64,000 nt of DNA from Stappia sp. 28M-7 (GCF_014252955.1 NZ_JACMIA010000001.1:1488001-1552000), one strand, 5' to 3'. Counted from the first letter of the stretch, positions 35,378 to 44,829 are shown. Program-made: numbers and translations. The notes: generated by a model not told the origin, from the sequence alone.

Positions 35378-36414
35378 CCGATCACCCTCACTCTGACTTC
35401 GCCGCGTGCGCCAGGCGCACCGCCACCACCGCCGCCGCCAGGAGGCGAGCCGGCCTGGCCGCCGTCGCCACCCTTTCCGCCGAACAGCGAGGCCCCGCCG
35501 GGCCGGTTGCCGCCGCCGGGGCCTTGCCCGCCCCCGCCGCCGCCATAGCCGGCGGCCTCTCCGTTGCCTGTACCGGTCACCCCGCCGCCCTTACCCCCGC
35601 CGAAGACAGGCGACCAGATTGCCCCGTTGCTCCCGTCCGCACCCGAACTGCCGCCTTGACCGGCAGAGCCCCATCCGCCGCCGCCACCGCTGCCGAAAAG
35701 GCCGCTCGCGCCACTGTATCCACCGCCGCCTCCAAAGGCGGTGACATGCGAACCGAAAGAGCTTGTCCCGCCGGTGCCGCCCGGCTGAGTGTTTGTTACT
35801 CCGCCGGCACCCACCTGAACGGGCTCCGACGCGCCGAGTTCGCCGAGGCGCATCCAGCGCCAGACATAGGCGCCACCACCGCCGCCGCCGCGATAGGTGT
35901 TGTTGGCAAGGGAGCCGCCGCCGCCGCCCCAGGCTTCGATCAGGGCCAGGGCATCGGCCCCCAGGCCGGTCGGCTTCGTCCATGTGCCGGACGCGGTGAA
36001 TACCTGATAGTCCAGCGCCGCCGAGCCGCCCCCGCCGCTGCCGGACGCGATCACGAAGGCGCCCGAAAGAAACACGACGAGATAGACGGTTCCGGCCATG
36101 AACTCGCGCTGTGCGAGCGGGCTGCCGTCTGCCTTGGTGAGCGGGTAGTAGGGATTGCCCGCATGCACCCTCAACCGGGCCGCGCCGGTGTTGGATACGC
36201 TCGGCCGGCAATAGAATGCCATGCCCGGAACGACGTCGGCATCGAGCACCGGGTCCACCTCGATGGTGTAGTCGTTGCCCGTGTTGGTCATGCTGGTCGG
36301 CCGCATGGCGCTGGCATCGAACAGCATGCGGACTTTTTCGGCGACCGCGTCCATGTAGGTCGCGCCCGTCACCGGCGACGGAGAGATCGACGTAGGCAGT
36401 TTTCTGTCAGCCAT
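35374..36414 (-). CDS. tail fibre/adhesin with glycine-rich C-terminal half
   Basis: A 346-aa protein. The N-terminal 140 residues look like a fibre attachment domain. From about 150 there is a WTKPTG motif and then a long Gly-rich region with many GGGGG runs separated by short loops. This resembles polyglycine-sandwich adhesins that recognise outer-membrane proteins in other phages. Receptor specificity should reside in the loops between the Gly runs. The ATG at 36414 (MADRKLPTS) overlaps the end of the tip gene by 8 nt; the extension to 36444 is rejected. Confidence 0.8.
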   Translation of the reverse strand: MADRKLPTSISPSPVTGATYMDAVAEKVRMLFDASAMRPTSMTNTGNDYTIEVDPVLDADVVPGMAFYCRPSVSNTGAARLRVHAGNPYYPLTKADGSPLAQREFMAGTVYLVVFLSGAFVIASGSGGGGSAALDYQVFTASGTWTKPTGLGADALALIEAWGGGGGSLANNTYRGGGGGGAYVWRWMRLGELGASEPVQVGAGGVTNTQPGGTGGTSSFGSHVTAFGGGGGYSGASGLFGSGGGGGWGSAGQGGSSGADGSNGAIWSPVFGGGKGGGVTGTGNGEAAGYGGGGGGQGPGGGNRPGGASLFGGKGGDGGQAGSPPGGGGGGGAPGARGEVRVRVIG

Positions 36415-39400
36415 TGATGGCCTCCCATATTTCCGGCGCCTCATCGACCAACGTCAGCTGGCCGGTCAGGTTCTTGCCGTTGCGAATTTCCGAGACGATC
36501 ATCCGCCGGTACTCGCGCCCCAGAGTGCCCGTGACGACGAGGCACCCCACGTCGAGGGTAAGCCGGCCGGCGACGATCTCCTTGGGCACGGGCACCGCCA
36601 ATGTCAGGGTGGCGGTTTCCCCGGCCGCGTTCGAAAGCGCGTGTACCGAGACCACGCCGTCCGTCCGGCGGATCGCGATTCCGGTGCGCAAGCCGACCTC
36701 CAGCATGTCCGCCACAGCCAGCAGGTTGGCGGCGGCCAGCATGTCGGGGGCGTTCTTGACGTCGACGGTCGCATCGAGCACGACGGCCGTCACATTGCCG
36801 CCCACAGAGATCAGGTCGCGCATCCGCCCGAAGCCGCTGTGCCGCGTCAGGATGTCGTGATTGACCGCGACCAGTGATCCTCGCCGGCAGCGGATCGCTT
36901 CCACAGGTGCCGTGAAATCGTAGAAGGTCGAGCGATACCGCGCCTGGGCGAGATCGAAGTTCGCCCGGTCGATGACCTTGGCTTCGTCCACGAGCCCCTC
37001 ATAGGTCACCTGCTCGGTTCGGGCGTCGGTGCCTACCGCGTCGGATCGATAGACGGTGAGCTGCCGCTCGGTGTCGCCCTGCGCAATGTCGTGGAAGGTG
37101 ACGCGCAAGCCGGCGGGCAGTCGGGCGAAGGCCTTGGTCCACTGGAACGCCTGCAGATTGCGCGGCGAAAAGACCTGCACCGGCGCCTCGGCCGAGCGGT
37201 CGCGGTCGCGGATCACCCCCCATGTCTCGGACTGATAGGGGCGCGCGTAGCCGCAGCTCGCGATGATGCGCAGGAGCGCGTCCAGGCCTTCGCCCTCCGC
37301 CACCATGTCGCAGGTGTAGTTCTTCCCGTAGCAGTCCGCCCGCCAGTCCAGAATGCTGTCCAGGTCGATGACTTCGAGCGGGATCGGATCGGCGTTGAGG
37401 CTCCCCGTCATCGCTTCGAGCAGCCACGGGGCCGGATTGCGGCTGGGGGCAAGCACGTGCACCGACTGGCGCGATGTGTCGTGCTGCCGCCAGCCGGGCC
37501 AGACTCGCAAGGGACCCGCATCGGCCGGTGCGGACCAGTCGACCGGAACGACAGGGATGCCCGCGACCGCCCAATCGTTGGCGGATGAGGGGCGCAGATA
37601 CCCACCGGCATCCACACCGGCATAGACGTCCCCCCACAGAGCGCCGCCGGTGGTGTGGGCTTCCCCGATCAGGACGCCGTCGATCCAAAGGCGCATCCGG
37701 CCGACATTGATCCGGATGTCCCAGGCGACACGGTGCAGCTCGCCGTCGAAGGGCAGCATGTCGAGCGGCACCTTCAGGATCACCGTGTTGTAGTCGCTGG
37801 CGGCAAGGGTCGGGCCGCCGTTGCCGGCCCGCGCGACCAGGCGACGGCTATTGTCGACATGGATGGAGGCGCCCACGCCGGTGCCGCCTTCTTCCCACAG
37901 TACCGACCACGGCGCCGGATCTGCCGGCAGGCGAACGTCGCATTCGAAGGCAATGGAGGCGGCCTTGTTGAAGAACCCGTCCGCAATGATCGCGAGAGGC
38001 GCCACCGCTACGGGGGCGACATGCTGCCGGCCGTCCGGCCAGACACGCAAGGTGCTGGCACCGGAGCGATCCGTCCACCACAAGCCGCCCGATGCCACAC
38101 CCGCGAAGCTGCCGTCGCCGGTCGAGGGGCGCAGGTAGCCGCCCCAATCGCTGCCGGCATAGACCGAGCCCGAAAGCGGTCCCCCGCCCGTCGTGTGCGC
38201 TTCGCCGATCAGAACGCCGTCGATCCACAGCCGGACGCGGCCGGGATTGATCCGGATATCCCAGGCGATCAGGTGCACTTGACCGTCCGCCCCGACAGGC
38301 ACCTTCAGAACGGCCGTGTCGGCGGTGCTCGCCTGCACCGCCGCAGACCCGCTGCCGGCCCGCAGAACCATTTGCCCGGTGTCGCTGATGCACAACGACG
38401 CGCCGACGCCCGCTCCGCCGTCCTCCCAGAGGACCGACCACGGCGCCGGTGATGTCGGCAGCCGGACGTAGCACTCGAAAGCGATGTTCTGGGTCTTGTC
38501 GAAAGTCCCGTCCGGAATCGTCGCCTCCTGGGCAATGGTGACCGGCCCGACCGGCGGCGTCATGTAATCGGGGGCCACATAGCCGCCGAGATCCCGCACG
38601 AGGCCGGATGCCAGGACGGACAGCTGGCCAAGCGCCCGGTTGCGAACCCGCACGGAGATCAACGAGACGTCCCGTCGCGAAACGGGCGGCCGGTGCTGGA
38701 CCGATACGGCCCGGCGCAGCGTGAGCGTGTCGAGCAGCCCTTCGCGGGTGAGCGGCAACGTCCCGCCCTCGTTGGCCCCAAAAAAGTCCCAGATTGCACC
38801 GTTGTGCTGGTAGGTGCTGGACGTGAACAGGGCGTTGCGGAAGGTCGCGCCGCGAATGACCTCGATCTCGTAGACACCGGCCGGCCAGGAGACGCGATCC
38901 AGATAGACGGTGACCTGATCGGCTTGGAGGTTGAGGTTGCGCACATTCGTCGTGTCTTCGGTGCCGAGCCGATAGACATCGCCGCCGGCCCCGGCGGAGA
39001 AGTAGCTGTCGGCCGACCAACCGCCGCCGCCAGGAGCCAGCGTCTGTTCCGGCACCCACTTGCGGGCCTCGACGAAGCCGCGCGAGGCCGGAGGCGGAAT
39101 CGGGTTGCCCGCGGCCGCCTCGCCGAACAGGAACTTCACCTGAAGCCGGCGCTGTGCCTGCGTGCTGTCCATGTAGTGCAGCTCGGGCAGGTGCCTCCAG
39201 GCGCTGTCTCCGCGCCGACGCATGCGGATGCGAAGCGGGATGCGCAGCTTGTCGGTCAGCGCGTCCTGGCGCAGCAAGCCGGCGCTGAAGAAGTGCACCC
39301 AGATCTCGTCCGGCCGATCAATCGACGCCATGCCGTGGAACACGGGCACGCTGCCCGCGAAGACGACCTGATTTTCCGGGTCGACGGAATGGACGGACAT

Positions 39401-40234
39401 CTGGATGCCCAGATCGTCCGTGCGCCCGATCCGGCGCACGAGACTTGGTGCCGGCTCGCCCGGCCGCCCCTCACGCACCTCGATCTCAAGGCCGCTGTCG
39501 CTTTGGCCCGAAGAGCCGTCCCAGGTGGTCTCCCCGAGACGGATGTCCCGCAGCTTGTGCGGGCCGGCAAGCACGTGCACGGCTTCCGCCAGCTCGTCCT
39601 GGCCGACCAGCTCGATCACCGGCTGGCTGGCGAAGGGCGGGAAGACGCGCCGGGTGCCGATGACGCGCGGCACGGCGGCATTCGGGGCAAGCACGTTGCC
39701 GGAGACAGAGGCCGGGTCGAGCGTCACCCCGCCATCGGCCTGGCCGGGTTCGGCGCCGCGAGTCGGTGGCGCGGTGACGGCCGAAATGATCAGCGACCCG
39801 ACGATACCGACGCTTGTGGCGATCAGCTTGGCGCCGAGCGATCCCGCCGCGATGCCGAGCGCCGGAATGCCGGCCGAGGCGATGCCCGCAGTCGCGAAGG
39901 TCAGGGCGATGGCCGCCACGATGGCGAGGATCTGCTTGCCGCCACGGCCGCCCTCGCGCACCGGCGCGTGGAAGGTGACATGGATGGTGCGGCCGGCAGC
40001 GGTGCCCGCTTTCGGGCGCACATGATGCCACATGGTACGGGGCACCGGCTCGCCGTCGATTGTCACCACGCCGCGTGTCGCGAAGTCGGCCGGCAGGCAC
40101 GCCGCGCGGGAAACGATCTCCGCCACCGACAGGCCTTGCGGCCACAGGTCCACCCTCGGCGAACCCAGAGCCATCGGTGCGCGCCAGATCGTGGCTAGAT
40201 GTGCCGGCCGGTCAGCCGGTGCCGCCTGAAGCAT
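36407..40234 (-). CDS. tail tip attachment protein (phage lambda J-like) with duplicated LamG-like insert
   Basis: A 1275-aa protein. N-terminal hydrophobic helices (about 105-160; ILAIVAAIALTFATAGIASA) are followed by the J-type core (NAAVPRVIGTRRVFPPFASQP, QDELAEAVHVLAGPHKLRDI). The C-terminal third has the tip-assembly region (YGKNYTCDMVAEGEGLDALL). Between them, about 565-740 and 742-920 are two copies of a concanavalin-like/LamG domain sharing WDIRIN, LWIDGVLIGEAHTTGG and GGYLRPS. It forms the tail tip and contacts the host surface. ATG 40234 overlaps NlpC; the frame above it is a shadow. Confidence 0.88.
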   Translation of the reverse strand: MLQAAPADRPAHLATIWRAPMALGSPRVDLWPQGLSVAEIVSRAACLPADFATRGVVTIDGEPVPRTMWHHVRPKAGTAAGRTIHVTFHAPVREGGRGGKQILAIVAAIALTFATAGIASAGIPALGIAAGSLGAKLIATSVGIVGSLIISAVTAPPTRGAEPGQADGGVTLDPASVSGNVLAPNAAVPRVIGTRRVFPPFASQPVIELVGQDELAEAVHVLAGPHKLRDIRLGETTWDGSSGQSDSGLEIEVREGRPGEPAPSLVRRIGRTDDLGIQMSVHSVDPENQVVFAGSVPVFHGMASIDRPDEIWVHFFSAGLLRQDALTDKLRIPLRIRMRRRGDSAWRHLPELHYMDSTQAQRRLQVKFLFGEAAAGNPIPPPASRGFVEARKWVPEQTLAPGGGGWSADSYFSAGAGGDVYRLGTEDTTNVRNLNLQADQVTVYLDRVSWPAGVYEIEVIRGATFRNALFTSSTYQHNGAIWDFFGANEGGTLPLTREGLLDTLTLRRAVSVQHRPPVSRRDVSLISVRVRNRALGQLSVLASGLVRDLGGYVAPDYMTPPVGPVTIAQEATIPDGTFDKTQNIAFECYVRLPTSPAPWSVLWEDGGAGVGASLCISDTGQMVLRAGSGSAAVQASTADTAVLKVPVGADGQVHLIAWDIRINPGRVRLWIDGVLIGEAHTTGGGPLSGSVYAGSDWGGYLRPSTGDGSFAGVASGGLWWTDRSGASTLRVWPDGRQHVAPVAVAPLAIIADGFFNKAASIAFECDVRLPADPAPWSVLWEEGGTGVGASIHVDNSRRLVARAGNGGPTLAASDYNTVILKVPLDMLPFDGELHRVAWDIRINVGRMRLWIDGVLIGEAHTTGGALWGDVYAGVDAGGYLRPSSANDWAVAGIPVVPVDWSAPADAGPLRVWPGWRQHDTSRQSVHVLAPSRNPAPWLLEAMTGSLNADPIPLEVIDLDSILDWRADCYGKNYTCDMVAEGEGLDALLRIIASCGYARPYQSETWGVIRDRDRSAEAPVQVFSPRNLQAFQWTKAFARLPAGLRVTFHDIAQGDTERQLTVYRSDAVGTDARTEQVTYEGLVDEAKVIDRANFDLAQARYRSTFYDFTAPVEAIRCRRGSLVAVNHDILTRHSGFGRMRDLISVGGNVTAVVLDATVDVKNAPDMLAAANLLAVADMLEVGLRTGIAIRRTDGVVSVHALSNAAGETATLTLAVPVPKEIVAGRLTLDVGCLVVTGTLGREYRRMIVSEIRNGKNLTGQLTLVDEAPEIWEAING

Positions 40235-40629
40235 GCGATCCTCTCGCGTACGGTGAAATGAGTGATGGGAACGATGATGGCGTCGCAGGCCGCCTCGACA
40301 TGCAGCACGTGGCCGGGATCGACCATGACGCCGACATGACCGGTACTGGACCCGCCCGAAAGACGCATCACGCACACGTCGAAGGCCGTTTGAGCCCCCG
40401 TTTCAACCGCCTGCCAGTCCTCGCCGTCCTTTCCTTGAGAAACGGCGCGGGCGACGGCGATCAGCGCCCGCGCGGAAATTTCGCCGTAATCAGGCAGTGC
40501 GATGCCGAGCTCGCGCTCGTAGACCAGCCGCACCAGCCCCCAGCAGTCGACGCCGGCCGGCGTGCGTCCCCCGTCCTGCCATGGCAGGCCGACATAGGCA
40601 GCGCTCCAGTGCAGCGGGGACCGGGTCAT
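40195..40629 (-). CDS. NlpC/P60 tail-tip peptidase
   Basis: A 144-aa NlpC/P60-type protein, the lambda K position. The catalytic Cys is in AGVDCWGLVRLVYER and the His in STGHVGVMVDPGHVLHVE. It should cut peptidoglycan stem peptides during DNA entry or help tail-tip assembly. ATG 40629 is given; a GTG at 40641 would overlap the preceding stop (GTGA) and add four residues. The rest of the longer open frame up to 40995 is antisense-like shadow of the previous gene. Confidence 0.88.
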   Translation of the reverse strand: MTRSPLHWSAAYVGLPWQDGGRTPAGVDCWGLVRLVYERELGIALPDYGEISARALIAVARAVSQGKDGEDWQAVETGAQTAFDVCVMRLSGGSSTGHVGVMVDPGHVLHVEAACDAIIVPITHFTVRERIACFRRHRLTGRHI

Positions 40630-40637
40630 CGGCGCGC

Positions 40638-41156
40638 TCACAGGTACAGCCCGGGAAAGGAGTCCTGTGTGGCGCGCATCGAGGGCCAGGCCTCCTGGGT
40701 GTAGTCCCAGGAGCGGATGGTGCCCGTGAGCTGCAACACGTCGCCGCGCACATCGACCAGCGCCAGATGGCGGGCCGTGTAGATGCGTTCGACGCTCGGC
40801 CCGAGCGCAACGCGCGGCTCGACGGTCAGGTTGAACTGGCTGGCCGCGACGACGTCCAGGTCGAGCCGGGCCGGCCCGTCGATTGCCAGGATCGCTTCGC
40901 CGATCCGCACGTCCACATTCTGCACCGTCAGTTCGGTGCGCGGCGGTGCATCCGTGTCGCTGAGCAGGCGGATGTCGAACTCGAAGCCGCGCCACGTCGC
41001 ACCGTCCATGACGTAGTCGGCGCCGTCAGAGACGATGCGCAGATCTTCCGGCAGTTGCCGATGGCTGATGCGCAGGAACACCAGGACGACTTCGTCCGTC
41101 TCCTGGGCCTCGATGTCCTGAACGACGCCGACCGGGATATCGCGGGAAACCGTCAT
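40638..41156 (-). CDS. DUF1833-type minor tail protein
   Basis: A 172-aa protein resembling the DUF1833 phage family (around SDGADYVMDGATWRGFEFDI and SWDYTQEAWPSMRATQDSFP). It sits where lambda-like tails encode tip protein L. It probably forms part of the baseplate hub that joins tape measure to tip protein. The adjacent genes abut within 12 nt. Confidence 0.8.
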   Translation of the reverse strand: MTVSRDIPVGVVQDIEAQETDEVVLVFLRISHRQLPEDLRIVSDGADYVMDGATWRGFEFDIRLLSDTDAPPRTELTVQNVDVRIGEAILAIDGPARLDLDVVAASQFNLTVEPRVALGPSVERIYTARHLALVDVRGDVLQLTGTIRSWDYTQEAWPSMRATQDSFPGLYL

Positions 41157-41160
41157 GGCG

Positions 41161-41520
41161 TCAGCCCCTCACCAGCGCGCGAAACGTGACTGTCCATGCC
41201 TCGGGCGCGAAATACGCGATGCCGTAAGGCGTCTCGTCGATCAGGGTTACCGTCACCACCGCATCGGTGCGCGGATGCCGGATCGTGAAGGGCAACACCC
41301 CGCCCGCGAGCGTGGACCGCACGAAGGTCTCGAAGGTCGCGGCCTGGGTGGTCGTCATCACGAAGGCGAACGTCACGGCCGACAGGTGCACGGTGCTCCG
41401 GCGCCGGCTGATCGGCGAGCCGACTTCGGGCTTGAACATGGTGACGGCCGGTTGCGGCGTCTCCTGGTAGGGATGCCGGTCGGCGCGTTGCGGCAGGGAG
41501 GCTGGCCATGCTGCGGTCAT
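41161..41520 (-). CDS. minor tail protein, lambda M position
   Basis: A 119-aa protein with a beta-rich pattern (VTFAFVMTTTQAATFETFVR, ETPYGIAYFAPEAWTVTFRA). It matches the size and position of the minor tail protein after the tape measure. It overlaps the tape-measure stop by ATGA (41517-41520). Exact family not recognised. Confidence 0.72.
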   Translation of the reverse strand: MTAAWPASLPQRADRHPYQETPQPAVTMFKPEVGSPISRRRSTVHLSAVTFAFVMTTTQAATFETFVRSTLAGGVLPFTIRHPRTDAVVTVTLIDETPYGIAYFAPEAWTVTFRALVRG

Positions 41521-43403
41521 CTGCGCACCTTGCTTGGGGTCGTTCCGAAGCGGGCGGCCTGCGCCTGGTCGAAGCCGCCGGTCGCATATTCCTGCTTCAC
41601 CCGCTCGATGATGACGTCGACGATCTCCCGACCGTCGCTGTCGCGGCGGCGCTCTTCGCGCACTTCCCCGCCCGCATTGTTGTAGATGTTGACCTCGGTA
41701 CCGCCGCCGCTTCCGATGCTGCGCAGCGACGAATTGGGCAGCACCTTGGCGCCCTGCGGCGTGCCGATAACCGGCTCGGGACCGCGCTCGCCGACGATGC
41801 CGAAGGTTCCGTTGGGGATGAGGCCGCCCTTGGCATAGAAGCCCGAGAACAGGGAAGACGACGACGAGCCACCCCCGAACAGGTTGCTGAAAAGGCCGCC
41901 AAGCAAGCCGCCGCCACCGTCGCCGCCCCCGGACGCGCCGTTCAGCTGGAACACCGCGTCGAGCACATCGTTCAGGATCTTGTCCGTGATCCGGTCGAGC
42001 GCCCGCAGGGCGTTGTCAGCCAGGGCATCCCAGACGTTCTCGCCATTCCGCACGGCCATCGCCAGGCTGGAAACCGAGCCTTTCAGGATGTCGTTGTATT
42101 CGCGCAAATCGGCCTTGGCGGTACGCTCGCGCTCGATTGATCCAATGAGGTCCTCGACAGCCTTACGCTCCTTGGGCGTTGATTCCGCCAGCGTTTCGCG
42201 GTGACGGATCATCTCCTGCTGCACCGTACTGCTAGCGCTGAGAACACCCAGCTCGTCGTGAAGCGACTGAATGAGCTTGTTGAGCGCCTCGCGCTGGCGT
42301 TCAGCTGCGTCGGCCGCCTTCTGACTGCTCCCGATGCCCGACCAGTCGAACTTGTCGCCGGGAGGGGTGTCTTCCTTGTCGGTTCGGGTGGGGGGCAGCG
42401 TCCAGCGCCGGTCGAACGCGCCGGGGCTCAGCCCGTTGCCGGAGAGCTGATCGCGGAACTCTTTCCAGCGCTTGACCGCATCGGGATCGGGCGGGGCGAC
42501 GGCATAGAGAACGTCGCCCGCCACCGTGTCGAGCCACCGCATTGCCGAGGTGACCGCGTTGACGCTGTCGACGATGATCTGGAATGCACCGGCGATGCCC
42601 TGGGCCATCGCCTTGGCATTCTCCACGAATTGCGGATCGGCAAGCATGTCCGCGAAGTCTTGCAACTGCGGCAGAACCGCCTCCGCAAGCTGATTGACCA
42701 GGCCGGCGCCCGCAGCCCAGATCCGGGTCATCGTGTCGTTGAAGACCTCGGCTCTTTTGCCGAACTCGGTCGAGATCGTCTTGCCCAGGCGGTCGCTTTC
42801 GGCCGCCATGTCGGCCAGTCCCTGGCGCCCGTTGTTCAGCAGCGGGATCAGCTCCGCGCCCGAGCGGCCGAACAACTTGATCGCCAGCGCAGTCTTGTTG
42901 GCGCCGTTCTCCATCCGGGCGAAGCGGTCGGCAAGGTCGATCATGACCTGATCGGCGCCGCGCAGATTTCCTTCGGCATCCGTCACGGCGATGCCGAGGC
43001 TCCGGAAGATCGCTGCGGAGGTTTTGTCGGCGCCCGATGCGACCTGCGCCATTACGTTGGTGAGCCGCGCCATGCCGCCCGAGAGCGAGCCAAGGCTGAC
43101 GTCGGACAGTTCGCCCGCCCAGGCGAGTCGCGAGAGGGCTTCCGTGGTGACACCGGCTCGCTGCGCCGCCTTGCTCATCGTGTCGGCGCTGTTGATGGAC
43201 GCGCGGACCAGGACGGCGAGCGCCGAGGCCCCGGCAGCGGTCGCCAACACCAGATTGCGACCCAGAACGAGGGCCTTTTTCGAAACCGCGTCGAAAACCC
43301 TTCCAAGGCCGTCTGCTTTGCCTTCGGCCTTGTCGATGTTCCGGTTGAACTTGTTGTCCCGCGTGTCGAGGTCGAGCAGCGCCTCGCCGAGTTTTTCACT
43401 CAT
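41517..43403 (-). CDS. tail tape measure protein
   Basis: A 628-aa protein from ATG 43403 (MSEKLGEALLDLDTRDNKFN). It has the standard tape-measure layout: N-terminal helical domain, a hydrophobic stretch (NLVLATAAGASALAVLVRAS), the TMP repeat-like LARLAWAGELSD region and a Gly/Ser-rich C-terminal segment (GGLLGGLFSNLFGG). It sets tail length and moves with DNA. Start overlaps the GT frame by 8 nt. Confidence 0.9.
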   Translation of the reverse strand: MSEKLGEALLDLDTRDNKFNRNIDKAEGKADGLGRVFDAVSKKALVLGRNLVLATAAGASALAVLVRASINSADTMSKAAQRAGVTTEALSRLAWAGELSDVSLGSLSGGMARLTNVMAQVASGADKTSAAIFRSLGIAVTDAEGNLRGADQVMIDLADRFARMENGANKTALAIKLFGRSGAELIPLLNNGRQGLADMAAESDRLGKTISTEFGKRAEVFNDTMTRIWAAGAGLVNQLAEAVLPQLQDFADMLADPQFVENAKAMAQGIAGAFQIIVDSVNAVTSAMRWLDTVAGDVLYAVAPPDPDAVKRWKEFRDQLSGNGLSPGAFDRRWTLPPTRTDKEDTPPGDKFDWSGIGSSQKAADAAERQREALNKLIQSLHDELGVLSASSTVQQEMIRHRETLAESTPKERKAVEDLIGSIERERTAKADLREYNDILKGSVSSLAMAVRNGENVWDALADNALRALDRITDKILNDVLDAVFQLNGASGGGDGGGGLLGGLFSNLFGGGSSSSSLFSGFYAKGGLIPNGTFGIVGERGPEPVIGTPQGAKVLPNSSLRSIGSGGGTEVNIYNNAGGEVREERRRDSDGREIVDVIIERVKQEYATGGFDQAQAARFGTTPSKVRR

Positions 43404-44093
43404 TGCCGCCCTCCGTCGCGGGCACTTCGATAACCGCAATCCCCATTGCCGCCAGCTGCTGCGGGCTTGCTTTCACCGCACGTCGGCGGCGGCCGCCGTT
43501 GGCCGCCCGTTCCAGATCGCGCATCGCACTGCGCGCATCCGCGGACTTCACCTGACCGGAGCCGAGTGCGACTGTGTCGATCCCGACAAGGCGCTCTTCC
43601 GCCTGCAGGCGGGGCAACATGGCGATGAAGGCCCTTACGAGCCCGCCGGGCGTGCGTGTGAGCCAGTCGTCGGGGGTGCCGCCGTAGAAGCGTTGGAGCC
43701 TTGGGATGATAGATCCCCAGTCCGTGCACTCTGCGCTGTTGCGCCCGTGAGCTTGCGAGCGATCGCTCCCGCCACGGCCAGCCGCCGCCGCATCAGGAGC
43801 TGCGTAAAAACCTCGCAGATCGCCATCTTCTGACTCTCGCTGAGGCCGGCGAGAACGGCGTCGGGCAGGTCGACCACGATCCGGCGCGTCACGTCGTCGA
43901 TGACGCCCGCCAGGACGTTTTCGGGGTCGCCGCTGCTTGCGAGCGCCTCGATCTCCTTGCCCGCCGTCGTCAGGCGCTGGGACTCCAGCACGGACAGCTC
44001 GTCCGGCGCGCGCAGCTCGTAGCGCTCGCCGTCGATACGGATGATCGGGCGCTTGATCAGCGTTTCGAGGTCGAGAATGGGCGTTTCGGCCAT
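43396..44093 (-). CDS. tail assembly chaperone GT, predicted -1 frameshift product
   Basis: The frame ending at 43396 (WGSIIPRLQRFYGGTPDDWL ... ATEGGNE) carries a plausible protein but has no ATG/GTG/TTG near its beginning, and it lies -1 relative to the preceding chaperone frame (43635-44093). This is the classical G/GT arrangement of long-tailed phages, in which slippage near the end of G makes a fused GT chaperone. The slip site is not certain; a GTTTTTA stretch at 43804-43810 in the G frame is one candidate. The coordinates give the whole fusion. Confidence 0.7.
43635..44093 (-). CDS. tail assembly chaperone G
   Basis: A 152-aa protein from ATG 44093 (MAETPILDLETLIKRPIIRI). It has the tail-chaperone pattern of an N-terminal beta region and helices (PDELSVLESQRLTTAGKEIE). 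It sits between the major tail protein and the tape measure. It should coat the tape measure during tail assembly. The C-terminal 25 residues after the expected slip region are low complexity, as expected for the unshifted tail. Confidence 0.82.
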   Translation of the reverse strand: MAETPILDLETLIKRPIIRIDGERYELRAPDELSVLESQRLTTAGKEIEALASSGDPENVLAGVIDDVTRRIVVDLPDAVLAGLSESQKMAICEVFTQLLMRRRLAVAGAIARKLTGATAQSARTGDLSSQGSNASTAAPPTTGSHARPAGS

Positions 44094-44132
44094 GGAAGGC
44101 CTCCCGTGCAAAGCGGTCAGGAACGGGCGAAG

Positions 44133-44738
44133 TTACGGCAGCGCGGGCTGATGCTGCTGCACGAGCTGCGCCAGCGCATCCCAGGGCTGCCCCTGGGTCG
44201 GGTCGAGCATGGCCGTGAACTCGAATGCGAGGCCGGCCGGCTCGGCCTTGCGGTACTGGATTTCCGGCCCACCGCTCATGAAGCAATAGGGAACCTGGTA
44301 CTGCATCCCCATCTCGTCGCCGTAGGGCGACGCGGTCGAGCGCACGAGCAGCGCCATGGTGTTGACCACCGGCCCCCGATAGAGCTGTTGCGTCTTGAAC
44401 CCCGGCGTTCCCGCACCGGCCGCCGTTGTCTGAAAGTTCCGGTTGTTGGCAGCCAACCTGTATTGCTCCAGCGTCAGGTCCCAGACCGTCAGCGAGATCA
44501 CGAGCCCTTCCTCGGACCGGAATGCCTTGACGGGCGCGGTCCGCCCCAGCGGCGTTACCAGGTTGACCTCCTGGCTGTGCGCGACGGTCACCCCTTCGGG
44601 GTCGTAATCGGCATCGCCGCTGGTGCCGATGATGTTCCAGGCGATGGGCGGCGCGGTGCCGAGCGCGGGGAACGCGGTGCCGGCCGGAGCCCACCACGCG
44701 GTGAACGGCGGAGCGATGATTTCGAACGGCGCGGGCAT
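44133..44738 (-). CDS. major tail (tube) protein
   Basis: A 201-aa beta-rich protein from ATG 44738 with AGGAGG upstream. The gene position, just before the chaperone pair and after the tail terminator genes, and the length match siphoviral tube proteins; QYQVPYCFMSGGPEIQYRKA and PAGLAFEFTAMLDPTQGQPW are typical phage-tail stretches. It polymerises into the non-contractile tube. The longer frame to 45074 is a shadow. Confidence 0.82.
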   Translation of the reverse strand: MPAPFEIIAPPFTAWWAPAGTAFPALGTAPPIAWNIIGTSGDADYDPEGVTVAHSQEVNLVTPLGRTAPVKAFRSEEGLVISLTVWDLTLEQYRLAANNRNFQTTAAGAGTPGFKTQQLYRGPVVNTMALLVRSTASPYGDEMGMQYQVPYCFMSGGPEIQYRKAEPAGLAFEFTAMLDPTQGQPWDALAQLVQQHQPALP

Positions 44739-44829
44739 CAGGACACCTCCTTGAGAGCGCAGGCAGGAAAAGTGGAGACCGGTTTTCCGTCCGCCTGCGC
44801 GGCAGCGGAACCGAGGGAGGCCGGCCCGG

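Noticed and set aside
40630-40995. N-terminal extension of the NlpC frame
   Set aside because: Lies wholly in the DUF1833 gene in another frame and is Arg/Ala/Gly-rich; the protein proper starts at 40629 or 40641.
43400-43729. 109-aa frame overlapping the tail chaperone T region
   Set aside because: Third-frame shadow rich in Arg and Gly; the T frame reads as a normal protein.
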